Of a stretch of 14,550 bases of DNA, positions 7,273-13,537 are shown piece by piece (the stretch's first letter is position 1; the number at the start of each line of letters is the position of its first letter). The notes below the pieces were generated by a model, which saw only the letters and a program-made list of their open reading frames with translations, was not told where the DNA came from and did not search any database. Position numbers and translations under genes: made by a program. The stretch covers positions 1 to 14,550 of the forward strand of contig CAYFSC010000074.1 in assembly GCA_964345695.1 (NCBI GenBank), in the 5' to 3' direction. Source of the stretch: CAYFSC01 sp964345695. GTDB taxonomy: Bacteria > Bacteroidota > Rhodothermia > Rhodothermales > Salinibacteraceae.

Positions 7273-7596
7273 ATGAACACCGATCCCACCGACCCGACGG
7301 CCCCGGACGACTCCACCACGGGCAGCTCCTCTCCGTCTGACGCTTCCGAGTCGACCGAGATACCGGACTTTGGGGCCGACGAATCAGATCCGTTTTCGAA
7401 GGAGGCGTCCTCCTTTGGGTCGGATCGACCTTCGTTTGATTCGGCCGGCGACGCCTCGCCCTCCGCAGGAGGAGACGCCATGGGAGGTGTGATGATGACG
7501 GAAATGGCGAAGCTGTGGGTCCGCGAGCACCAGACGGCCTCGATGCTCGGCGCCTTTGCGGCCGGAGTGTTCTTTGGCGCTCTCTTGCGCGATTAG
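7273..7596 (+). CDS. Small acidic protein with a C-terminal membrane helix
   Basis: 107 residues. The first 70 or so are Asp/Ser/Pro/Thr-rich, highly acidic and probably disordered (TDPTDPTAPDDSTTG, IPDFGADESDPF), as is common in halophiles. Residues 71-90 (MGGVMMTEMAKLWVREHQ) look like an amphipathic helix. The end, TASMLGAFAAGVFFGALLRD, is one Gly/Ala/Phe-rich membrane helix with a short charged tail. Codons are strongly GC-ending in this frame, which supports it over the opposite-strand frame. The start is the ATG at 7273; the frame is open further upstream, but there it runs antisense through the TPR gene. No family was recognised. The last 20 residues resemble the membrane tail of small envelope-stress or YtxH/DUF883-like proteins, but this is a weak analogy. 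It is divergent from the envelope cluster and 204 bp before the kinase gene. Confidence 0.65.
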   Translation: MNTDPTDPTAPDDSTTGSSSPSDASESTEIPDFGADESDPFSKEASSFGSDRPSFDSAGDASPSAGGDAMGGVMMTEMAKLWVREHQTASMLGAFAAGVFFGALLRD

Positions 7597-7726
7597 CCCC
7601 TGTCCAGTCTCCCGCCCGTTCTGTTGCCTCCGCCGGGCCTCTGCCGACCGGAAATGCAGGCCCCGACGCCCACGAGGTTTGGCCGGGATTTCGCAAGCTC
7701 AAACTGCACTCGGCACCGCCTACAGT

Positions 7727-7734
7727 TATGTTTG
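7727..7734 (+). promoter_or_regulatory. Candidate Bacteroidota -7 element upstream of the PfkB-family kinase
   Basis: TATGTTTG fits TAnnTTTG, the -7 element used by the primary sigma factor of Bacteroidota. It lies 66 bp upstream of the kinase ATG in a 204-bp gap (7597-7800). At the expected 20-bp distance upstream (7703-7706) the sequence is ACTG, a poor match to TTTG, so only the -7 half is supported. The rest of the gap holds only a weak 6-bp inverted repeat (7635-7640 with 7658-7663) and nothing else recognisable. Confidence 0.45.
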
Positions 7735-7800
7735 AGCGTTCGCTACAGCCGTTGCACCGGCCCGTACTCACCATCTTTCCTCACCATTCCCTCTGACTGC

Positions 7801-8736
7801 ATGAGCATCTTGGCTGTCGGGACTGTTGCCTTCGACTCTATCGAAACGCCGTTTGGATCCGCCGATCGTGTCCTCGGTGGCAGCGCCTCCTATCTGACCC
7901 TCGCCGCCCGGTACTTCTCGGACGACGTGCGACTGGTTGGGGTGGTGGGCGGTGACTTTCCGGATGCGTACCGCCAGGTGCTCCGCGATGGAGGAGTGGA
8001 TTTGCGCGGCCTGGAAGTGGACGAAGAGGCCGAGACGTTCTTCTGGCGCGGGCGCTACCACTATGACATGAATGAACGCGACACGCTCGAAACGCGACTC
8101 AACGCGCTCGAACACTTCGAAGCCGACATCCCGGCGGCCTACCGCGACAGCCAGATTGTGTGCCTCGGCAACCTCGATCCCAAAATCCAGCGGGACGTGC
8201 TCGATCAGGTGGACGCCCCCGAGTACGTCGTGGCCGATACGATGAACTTCTGGATCGAAAATACGCCGGACAGTCTGCGCGAAACGCTGACGCGGGTGGA
8301 CTGCCTCGTGATCAACGATGCCGAAACTCGCGAACTGGCCGAGGAGCCCAATCTTGTCAAAGCTGCATCCATCATCTGCGACATGGGTCCGGAGACGTTG
8401 ATCGTGAAGAAGGGGGAACACGGCGCCCTGCTGTTCACGGAAGAAACCGTCTTCAGCGCGCCGGCCTATCCGCTGGAAGACATCCAGGACCCGACCGGGG
8501 CCGGCGACGCCTTTGCAGGCGGGATGGCCGGCCATCTCTTTCAGGCGAAGGCCTACGATGCCCCTGCGTTGCGCCGCTCAATTATCTATGGCAGCACTAT
8601 GGCGTCGTACGTCGTCGAAGCCTTTGGTCCGAACCGCCTGCTCGACCTGAGTCCTACCGACATTATGCAGCGGGCCCGCGCCTTCCGAGAGATCGCCGCC
8701 ATTCCTGAGCTTCCGCCCATAGTGGAACCGGCATAA
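7801..8736 (+). CDS. PfkB-family carbohydrate/nucleoside kinase
   Basis: 311-residue cytoplasmic kinase of the ribokinase fold, transferring phosphate from ATP to a sugar, nucleoside or related alcohol. The start MSILAVGTVAFDSIETPFG is the usual first strand of the family. The frame is open to a TTG at 7624, but nothing there looks coding, so the ATG at 7801 was chosen. The C-terminal signature DPTGAGDAFAGG (230-241) is complete and includes the catalytic base Asp236 and the anion-hole GAG. The N-terminal signature is GGSASY (26-31): the Gly-Gly hinge is present, but the asparagine common in ribokinase and fructokinase is not. That fits a subgroup of bacterial sugar kinases with GGSA-type motifs. 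The substrate cannot be read from sequence. It is followed by folB after 85 bp, with a hairpin between them. Confidence 0.93.
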   Translation: MSILAVGTVAFDSIETPFGSADRVLGGSASYLTLAARYFSDDVRLVGVVGGDFPDAYRQVLRDGGVDLRGLEVDEEAETFFWRGRYHYDMNERDTLETRLNALEHFEADIPAAYRDSQIVCLGNLDPKIQRDVLDQVDAPEYVVADTMNFWIENTPDSLRETLTRVDCLVINDAETRELAEEPNLVKAASIICDMGPETLIVKKGEHGALLFTEETVFSAPAYPLEDIQDPTGAGDAFAGGMAGHLFQAKAYDAPALRRSIIYGSTMASYVVEAFGPNRLLDLSPTDIMQRARAFREIAAIPELPPIVEPA

Positions 8737-8765
8737 GTCGGGTCCATCCCCGGGCCTCGGCGCGT

Positions 8766-8784
8766 GAGGCGCGCGCTGCGCCTC
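8766..8784 (+). terminator. GC-rich hairpin between the kinase gene and folB
   Basis: Perfect 7-bp inverted repeat GAGGCGC / GCGCCTC with a 5-base loop, starting 30 bases after the kinase stop codon. No T-run follows, so it may be a weak or factor-dependent terminator, an mRNA-stabilising 3' end, or chance in GC-rich DNA. Confidence 0.35.
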
Positions 8785-8821
8785 CCATGTATCATTCTTC
8801 TGGAACCCGCTTTCTCTGTGC

Positions 8822-9280
8822 ATGATGGACGCTGACTCTGCCGCATCTGCAGATGCGTCATCCCGCCGCACCGCGCATACCGGAACCGTTCGCTTGGTCA
8901 ACGCGGTGTTCTACGGGCACCACGGCGTGATGCAGGAAGAGCACCAAATCGGCGGTCGCTACGAAGTAGACGTGGCGGCAGACCTCGACTTCGAAGCGGC
9001 GGCCCTCCACGATGACCTCTCCGAGACGGTCAATTACGAGAAGGTGTACGGCTTCGTAAAGGACCTGGTCACCGAAAACAACTTCTACCTCATCGAGAAG
9101 CTGGCCTACCTGATTGCGCATCGCGTGGTCGAAGCCTATCCCGACGTCGAAGCCGTCGAGGTTACCGTTCGGAAACCCAACCCGCCGGTCGGGGGGCCCT
9201 GCGATCGGGCGGAGGCCGTGTATCGCATCGACAACACCGACCCAGACGCCTCAATAAACGCGCACAGCGGGGGCGGATGA
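8822..9280 (+). CDS. folB: Dihydroneopterin aldolase
   Basis: 152 residues. Cleaves 7,8-dihydroneopterin to 6-hydroxymethyl-7,8-dihydropterin and glycolaldehyde in folate synthesis (cytoplasm, typically an octamer). Family motifs are complete: VFYGHHGVMQEEHQIGGRY (29-47) with the pterin-site glutamate near Glu40, DDLSETVNYEKVY (64-76), and LIEKLAYLIA (90-99) with the catalytic Lys93. The strand ending VTVRKPNPPVGGP (115-127) closes the fold. An acidic/Ser-rich extension of about 20 residues at each end makes it longer than the typical 120-residue enzyme. The start is ATGATG at 8822 or 8825. It follows the kinase gene after 85 bp. No other folate gene is in the window. Confidence 0.95.
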   Translation: MMDADSAASADASSRRTAHTGTVRLVNAVFYGHHGVMQEEHQIGGRYEVDVAADLDFEAAALHDDLSETVNYEKVYGFVKDLVTENNFYLIEKLAYLIAHRVVEAYPDVEAVEVTVRKPNPPVGGPCDRAEAVYRIDNTDPDASINAHSGGG

Positions 9281-9347
9281 GCCGGTCGGTGAGTGCTTCC
9301 GAAGACGACGAGGGTGGATGAAGCGATGCCGCCGTCCGCCTCGCGGT

Positions 9348-9398
9348 TGCCGGAGTGCCTGTCTCTATGCCGGTTCCTGTGCCGGTCCCTGGAGTGCC
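9348..9398. repeat. Short imperfect repeats in the folB / amidotransferase convergent gap
   Basis: In the 130-bp gap (9281-9410) where the two genes converge, TGCCGG occurs at 9348, 9368 and 9380. The last two copies extend to TGCCGGTTCCTGT and TGCCGGTCCCTGG. GGAGTGCC occurs at 9352 and again at 9391. This may be slippage-prone sequence or part of a terminator; no strong hairpin with a T-run was found. Confidence 0.3.
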
Positions 9399-9410
9399 AT
9401 CAGAAGGTTC

Positions 9411-10190
9411 TCAGGCGGGCATCTCGCCGACTCGCGTCCGTACCGCGGGCAGGGCAAAGGTGGTGAGAAAGTCGTAGAGCAGGGGGTCGACGTCGGTGGT
9501 TTCGGACAGGTTGGCGATCACGTCCGCAAACGCTTTCTCGTCGGGCAGATCCTCGCGGTAGTACTCCCGGTAGGCAATCAGTCGCTCCTTCTCGCGCTGC
9601 GCGCCGAGTTCACTATGAAACTGCGTGCCATACACCGGTGCATCGGCCAGCCGGAAGGCTTGATTGGGCTGGTCGTTGCGGGCCAGCTCGATCGCATTCG
9701 GGGGAAGCCGCCTCACCCGGTCGTGATGGCCCATGTTGGCCTTGAAGCGGTTGGGGAACCGGTGGAACAGGTCGTCCTTCCTCCCGGCTTCTGTAAGCTC
9801 AACCTCTAGGCAGCCGAGTTCGGCCCGAGCTGAATCGTGCACCACTTCGCCCCCGAGTGCGCGGGCGATGATCTGGTGTCCCCAGCACGACCCAAAGGTA
9901 GGAAGTTTGCGCTCGACAGCCTCGCGAACCAGGTCGAGCAGGTCGCCCATCCACGGATAGTCCCCGCCGGCCGAGTATTCGCCCGCGCCGCCAATCATGA
10001 GAGCATGAACGTCAGAAAGGGGCGCTGCCGTCAATGGATCGTAGGGGCAGTTGAGCGTGAGCAACTGCTTGGGAAGAACGCGACAGCGCTCCAGGAAGCA
10101 TTCCTGCTCTTGGTCCTCCATGTTGGGGGTGCTGCGAGCCTGCACAAGCAGAACGCGTATAGGCTGCGATGTAAGCGGAGACCGAGGCAT
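9411..10190 (-). CDS. Class I glutamine amidotransferase-like protein
   Basis: 259 residues from the ATG at 10190; an in-frame TTG at 10199 would add three. A flavodoxin-like GATase fold with a full Cys-His-Glu triad: Cys102 in the nucleophile elbow TFGSCWGHQ, and His192/Glu194 in YGTQFHSEL. The oxyanion-loop region LMIGGAGEYSA (64-74) is also present. It resembles the stand-alone GMP-synthase-like amidotransferases, which hydrolyse glutamine or gamma-glutamyl compounds and whose substrates are often unknown. No synthetase partner lies next to it, so a gamma-glutamyl hydrolase-type role is as likely as ammonia transfer. It is on the same strand as maf and lnt but separated from maf by 105 bp. 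Confidence 0.9.
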   Translation of the reverse strand: MPRSPLTSQPIRVLLVQARSTPNMEDQEQECFLERCRVLPKQLLTLNCPYDPLTAAPLSDVHALMIGGAGEYSAGGDYPWMGDLLDLVREAVERKLPTFGSCWGHQIIARALGGEVVHDSARAELGCLEVELTEAGRKDDLFHRFPNRFKANMGHHDRVRRLPPNAIELARNDQPNQAFRLADAPVYGTQFHSELGAQREKERLIAYREYYREDLPDEKAFADVIANLSETTDVDPLLYDFLTTFALPAVRTRVGEMPA

Positions 10191-10261
10191 GGGCAACAAA
10201 TCCAGTCAAGCGGCAGAATGGCAAGACAACACAATACAAGAATCGGCTCCGTCTTTCAATG

Positions 10262-10294
10262 CAGCAGGCACCTGAAGAAAAGAGATTCCTGCTG
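10262..10294 (-). terminator. Inverted repeat directly after the maf stop codon
   Basis: CAGCAGG (10262-10268) and CCTGCTG (10288-10294) are a perfect 7-bp inverted repeat around a 19-base AG-rich loop, beginning one base beyond the maf stop. There is no clear T-run on the minus strand after it. It could be a weak terminator or a 3'-end stabiliser separating maf from the amidotransferase gene. Confidence 0.3.
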
Positions 10295-10295
10295 A

Positions 10296-10886
10296 TTAAA
10301 CGAGAAAGTCGGAAAAGTGGCCGCGCAGGAGCAGGTACAGTCGACGCAGAGGCAATCCAACGACGTTGTAATAATCGCCGCGGATGCCGTCGATGAACAG
10401 CGGGGCGGTGGTGTCTTGGATGCCATAGGCGCCGGCCTTGTCCATCGGAGAGCCGGTTGCTACGTACGCCAAAATTTCCTCGTCGGAGACGTCCCCGAAC
10501 GACACCTCCGTGGTTTCGGCGGCGGTCACGCTGCGATCCGAGTCGGGATGCTGCAGCGCGATGCCCGTTTTTACGGCGTGCGTAGTGCCGCGCAACCGTT
10601 GCAGCATGACACGGGCGTGGTCGGGGTCGCGCGGCTTGGAGAGGATCTCACCATCATGGACCACCACCGTATCGGCGGCCAGGGTAAGGGCCGTGGGGAA
10701 CTCGCGTGCCACCGGACTGGCTTTCTGCCGGGCGACGGTTTGGACGGCGTCTTCGGGCGGTGTGTTGGGCGGCATCTTCTCGTCGGCGGGGCTGACGTGA
10801 ACGGCGAAGTCGACACCCACGTGGTCGAGAAGATGGCGACGGCGGGGGGACTGGGAAGCGAGGATAAAGGTCGCCGAGAGTGTCAT
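10296..10886 (-). CDS. maf: Maf-type nucleoside triphosphate pyrophosphatase
   Basis: 196 residues, the normal family length. Hydrolyses non-canonical or excess nucleoside triphosphates to the monophosphate and pyrophosphate; the YhdE subgroup prefers dTTP/UTP-type pyrimidines. Motifs: FILASQSPRRRHLL (7-20) with the phosphate-binding Ser-x-Ser-Pro-Arg-Arg, LAADTVV (69-75) with catalytic Asp72, ILSKPRD (81-87), DKAGAYGIQ (149-157) and the closing GDYYNVVGLPL (170-180). These follow the YhdE pattern, so dTTP/UTP is the likelier substrate class. Start: the ATG at 10886, 58 bp after the lnt stop, so the two are probably one transcription unit. Confidence 0.95.
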   Translation of the reverse strand: MTLSATFILASQSPRRRHLLDHVGVDFAVHVSPADEKMPPNTPPEDAVQTVARQKASPVAREFPTALTLAADTVVVHDGEILSKPRDPDHARVMLQRLRGTTHAVKTGIALQHPDSDRSVTAAETTEVSFGDVSDEEILAYVATGSPMDKAGAYGIQDTTAPLFIDGIRGDYYNVVGLPLRRLYLLLRGHFSDFLV

Positions 10887-10944
10887 GCGTAGGGGGAAGC
10901 CAAGAGGGAATGACGAAGACCGTCTGATGAGCAGTCATCAGCGC

Positions 10945-12480
10945 TCATGCGTCGGGCGGTCGCGCACCGAACACAGCGGTGCCGATGCCGGCCGCCAGGG
11001 CGAAGAGGGCCAAAAGAACCATCCAATCGCCCACTGTAGCGTACAGGGACCGCGACGCATCCGCGGGGACGCGAGCCAGCACCACGCTTTCTTCGTCCCA
11101 CGCTGCACCGACGGTCGCTCCGCCGGAGGGCCCGAAAACCACTGAAGGCCCCCGCACCGTGGCGAGGACGAGCGCTCGGCCGAGCTCAACGGATCGAAGG
11201 CGCGAGAAGGCTGCGTGCTGCCGTGCGGGCCAGGGATCCGACCACCAGCCGGTTTGCGCGACCGTTACCATCATGTCCACAGGGGGAGTACCGGAAGCGT
11301 ACAGGCGGGCGTGCGGCCCCAGCACGCTTTCGAAACAGATGAGCGGCCCGATCGCGAGTGTGTCTGTAGTGAGGCGGACGGCCCCGGTTCCGCGCTGGTA
11401 GCCCTGGACCCCGGGGCCCCCGATCCGCAGAGCACGAAGCGCAGCGAACCGATCAACGAGGGGTACGTGCTCCACAAAAGGCACGGGGTAAACCTTGTCG
11501 TAGCGTTGGGGAGGCTGGACCGGCCGAAGCAGAAGCGCCCGGTTGGCATGCTGGTAGAAGCGGTTGGGTGACGGCGTGGCGGCCACCGCGCCGGTGAGCA
11601 GCGGCACGCCAATGCGGTTGACCCAGCGCTGCAGTGAGTCGCGAACCGTCGGCGCGTCGGGCGGAAGCGCCGTCTCGGGCCACACGATGAGAGCCGGGCG
11701 GGCAGAGGTGGTGTCCAGCGCGGAGCGCGTTAAGCGGTGCAGGAGCCCCACGCGGCTCTGGTCGGAGGCATCGGCCCAGGCTTCCGCCTCGGCGTTGGGT
11801 TGTACCAAAAGCACCGGCACGTGCCGGTCCGGGGCGTCCGTTGCGGCGAGATGCATCCCTCCCGCGGCGACGGCCAGAATCAAGACACTGCCCAAAAGCC
11901 CAGCGGTTCGGTAGTGGGTCTGGAGGGCAAAGGCGAGCGCCGCGTTGGCGCCGAGCACCCAGGCCGTCAGCAGCGGCACCCCGCCGAGTGCGGCAAGCGG
12001 GCGGATCCATGGGACGGCGGCCTGGGTATGGCCCACCAGCGCCCAGGGCATTGGCCAGGGCGTATGGGTAAGCAGCCCCTCAACGCACAGAAGACCGGAC
12101 GCGAGGACAAGCAGGCGCCCCGAAGGACGCAGCGGCAGCCAAGCCGCGCCCGCCCAGGGTGCGGTCATCAGCAAGGCCCATGTAAGAAGCGCCCCGAGGG
12201 ACGCGAGGACGACCGGCAGGGAAGGGTGCCAGAAGATCCACCCGAACGCCAGGCCCCCGGCCGTGACGAACGTTGCGAAGGCCTCGACCATGCCAGCGCG
12301 AGGCGGACGGTCGTTGAAGAGGCCCACCATCAGGGGCACGAGGGCAACCCACGCGAGCGGTCCCCACGGAGAAGGCGGGTAGCTCACACCGAGCAGGGCC
12401 CCGCTTGCAAGGGCTGCGAGGACGCGCGTCCGAAAGCCGGTTGGGGGCGTCATTCCACAGGCAGGACCAGTACGCACCAT
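10945..12480 (-). CDS. lnt: Apolipoprotein N-acyltransferase
   Basis: 511 residues from the ATG at 12480. Inner-membrane enzyme that adds the third acyl chain to the N-terminal cysteine of lipoproteins. The N-terminal half has several membrane helices (the first, LAALASGALLGVSYPP, near residue 21). A nitrilase-like periplasmic domain follows (about 220-480) and then a final helix near 485-505. The triad is intact: Glu269 in VWPET, Lys329 in RYDKVYPVPFVEHVP and Cys382 in PLICFES. Near 405-412 the usual Asn-Asp before the Gly/Ala-Trp is replaced (VAQTGWW), and the usual NNG/NTG after the ELGR helix is VRG, so the domain is divergent. Start options are GTG 12510, ATG 12480 and ATG 12453. The first would sit inside the divergent parA promoter, so it is disfavoured; the other two cannot be separated. 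maf follows after 58 bp. Confidence 0.94.
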   Translation of the reverse strand: MVRTGPACGMTPPTGFRTRVLAALASGALLGVSYPPSPWGPLAWVALVPLMVGLFNDRPPRAGMVEAFATFVTAGGLAFGWIFWHPSLPVVLASLGALLTWALLMTAPWAGAAWLPLRPSGRLLVLASGLLCVEGLLTHTPWPMPWALVGHTQAAVPWIRPLAALGGVPLLTAWVLGANAALAFALQTHYRTAGLLGSVLILAVAAGGMHLAATDAPDRHVPVLLVQPNAEAEAWADASDQSRVGLLHRLTRSALDTTSARPALIVWPETALPPDAPTVRDSLQRWVNRIGVPLLTGAVAATPSPNRFYQHANRALLLRPVQPPQRYDKVYPVPFVEHVPLVDRFAALRALRIGGPGVQGYQRGTGAVRLTTDTLAIGPLICFESVLGPHARLYASGTPPVDMMVTVAQTGWWSDPWPARQHAAFSRLRSVELGRALVLATVRGPSVVFGPSGGATVGAAWDEESVVLARVPADASRSLYATVGDWMVLLALFALAAGIGTAVFGARPPDA

Positions 12481-12502
12481 CGGTGGGCCGGAAGATTCGT
12501 AA

Positions 12503-12534
12503 TTTGACACAGGCGCGCGAAGCGTCTACATTTG
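12503..12534 (+). promoter_or_regulatory. Bacteroidota-type promoter for the ParA gene
   Basis: TTTG (12503-12506), a 20-bp spacer, then TACATTTG (12527-12534): an exact match to the -33 TTTG / -7 TAnnTTTG layout recognised by the Bacteroidota primary sigma factor. Transcription would start near 12541, giving a leader of about 85 nt before the ATG at 12626. It is the best promoter in the window and supports the taxonomic call. Confidence 0.75.
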
Positions 12535-12625
12535 CACGCAGAGCGAACCCGAAGCCTTCGGTTCCAGTCCAACCCACGGAATTCATGCTCGGGGAAGCCC
12601 GTTTTTGTTCTCATCGCTGTTCATC

Positions 12626-13513
12626 ATGACCGTACTCACCGTTTGCAACCACAAAGGCGGCACGGGGAAAACTACGTCCGTCATTCACATTGCTGCCGCC
12701 CTGGGTCTTTCCGGACGACGGGTGCTCGTGTTCGACCTGGATCCTCAGGGATTTCTCACGAGCACCCTCGACATCGACGAGCCTCCCCCCGAGGAATCGA
12801 TTGCTGCTTTTTTCGATACCGACCTGGATCCCGGTCAGATCCGGCTCCACGAAGCCAGTGGATTCGATCTGGTGCCGTCGTCCAGCACCCTCACGCGGCG
12901 GATGCGGCGCCTCAACAAACCCACGGACGTCCTCTGGGTTCGGGAGTCGTTGGGCGAGTTGTCGCTGGATTACGACCTGGTTCTCTTCGATACGGCGGCG
13001 GCCGTGACGGTTTACAGCCTCAACGCCCTGGTCGCCTGCGACCACGTCCTGATCCCGGTTCTGCCGGAGTACCAGTCTGTCGTGGGCGCCGAGCAGACGT
13101 TCCAAACAGCGGGCATGGTGCACAAGAAGCTGAACCCGTCCATGCAGTCCCGTCTCATGCTCTTTACGCAGGTCGATGGCCGGAAGCGCGTGCACCAAAC
13201 CTATCGGGAGTACATCCGCGGCAAGTACGGTGGGCCGCACGTTATGGATACGGAAATCCGGACGAGCACGTCTCTCACGCAAGCGTACGACGAAGGCCAG
13301 ACGGTCTTTGACCACGACCCCAATGCCCGCGGCGCCCGCGATTACGCCAACGCCGTCGACGAGTTGTGGACGCGCATGCACAGCGAGACCGACTCGGACG
13401 AGGCGCCCGAGTCAGTTAAGTCGGACCAGACGCCGCCTGAGCCGGGCTCTTCGTCGTCGGATGGAGACGGGACCGATTCCTACGCGCCCTCGCCGTCCGT
13501 TTCCTCCCGGTAA
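12626..13513 (+). CDS. Orphan ParA-family ATPase
   Basis: 295 residues from the ATG at 12626; a TTG at 12605 would add seven. Deviant Walker ATPase of the ParA/MinD/Soj class. Walker A is CNHKGGTGKTT (7-17), with signature Lys10 and Lys15; Walker A' is VFDLDPQG (35-42); Walker B is LVLFDTAA (118-125), where many ParA proteins have D-x-P/A-P. The IPVLPEYQSV segment (143-152) and the arginine-rich RKRVHQTYREYI helix (186-197) are typical of the class. Such ATPases dimerise with ATP and position DNA, plasmids or protein complexes. The tail (252-295) is Ser/Asp/Glu-rich and probably disordered. No parB-like gene or parS-like palindrome was seen beside it, so the cargo is unknown. It has its own promoter, and the penicillin acylase gene follows after 24 bp. 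Confidence 0.93.
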   Translation: MTVLTVCNHKGGTGKTTSVIHIAAALGLSGRRVLVFDLDPQGFLTSTLDIDEPPPEESIAAFFDTDLDPGQIRLHEASGFDLVPSSSTLTRRMRRLNKPTDVLWVRESLGELSLDYDLVLFDTAAAVTVYSLNALVACDHVLIPVLPEYQSVVGAEQTFQTAGMVHKKLNPSMQSRLMLFTQVDGRKRVHQTYREYIRGKYGGPHVMDTEIRTSTSLTQAYDEGQTVFDHDPNARGARDYANAVDELWTRMHSETDSDEAPESVKSDQTPPEPGSSSSDGDGTDSYAPSPSVSSR

Positions 13514-13537
13514 CTGCTCGCCTGTGTGCGCTCGGCC

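Noticed and set aside
6555..7481. 308-codon minus-strand frame covering the small membrane protein and the start of the TPR gene
   Set aside because: Its first part is acidic but merely mirrors the plus-strand gene, and it then runs through the TPR gene out of frame. The plus-strand reading ends in a good membrane helix and has better codon use.
7635..7663. 6-bp inverted repeat GGGCCT / AGGCCC as a terminator for the small membrane protein gene
   Set aside because: The stem is short, the loop is 17 bases and no T-run follows; expected by chance at this GC content.
7624..7800. In-frame N-terminal extension of the kinase from a TTG
   Set aside because: The translation has no family similarity and overlaps the TATGTTTG promoter candidate; the family normally starts at MSILAVG.
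7768..8535. 255-codon minus-strand frame
   Set aside because: Antisense to the PfkB kinase, whose catalytic signature is unambiguous.
10317..10892. 191-codon plus-strand frame
   Set aside because: Antisense to maf, which has every family motif in the other frame.
12611..13381. 256-codon minus-strand frame
   Set aside because: Antisense to the ParA gene with its Walker motifs; no domain of its own.
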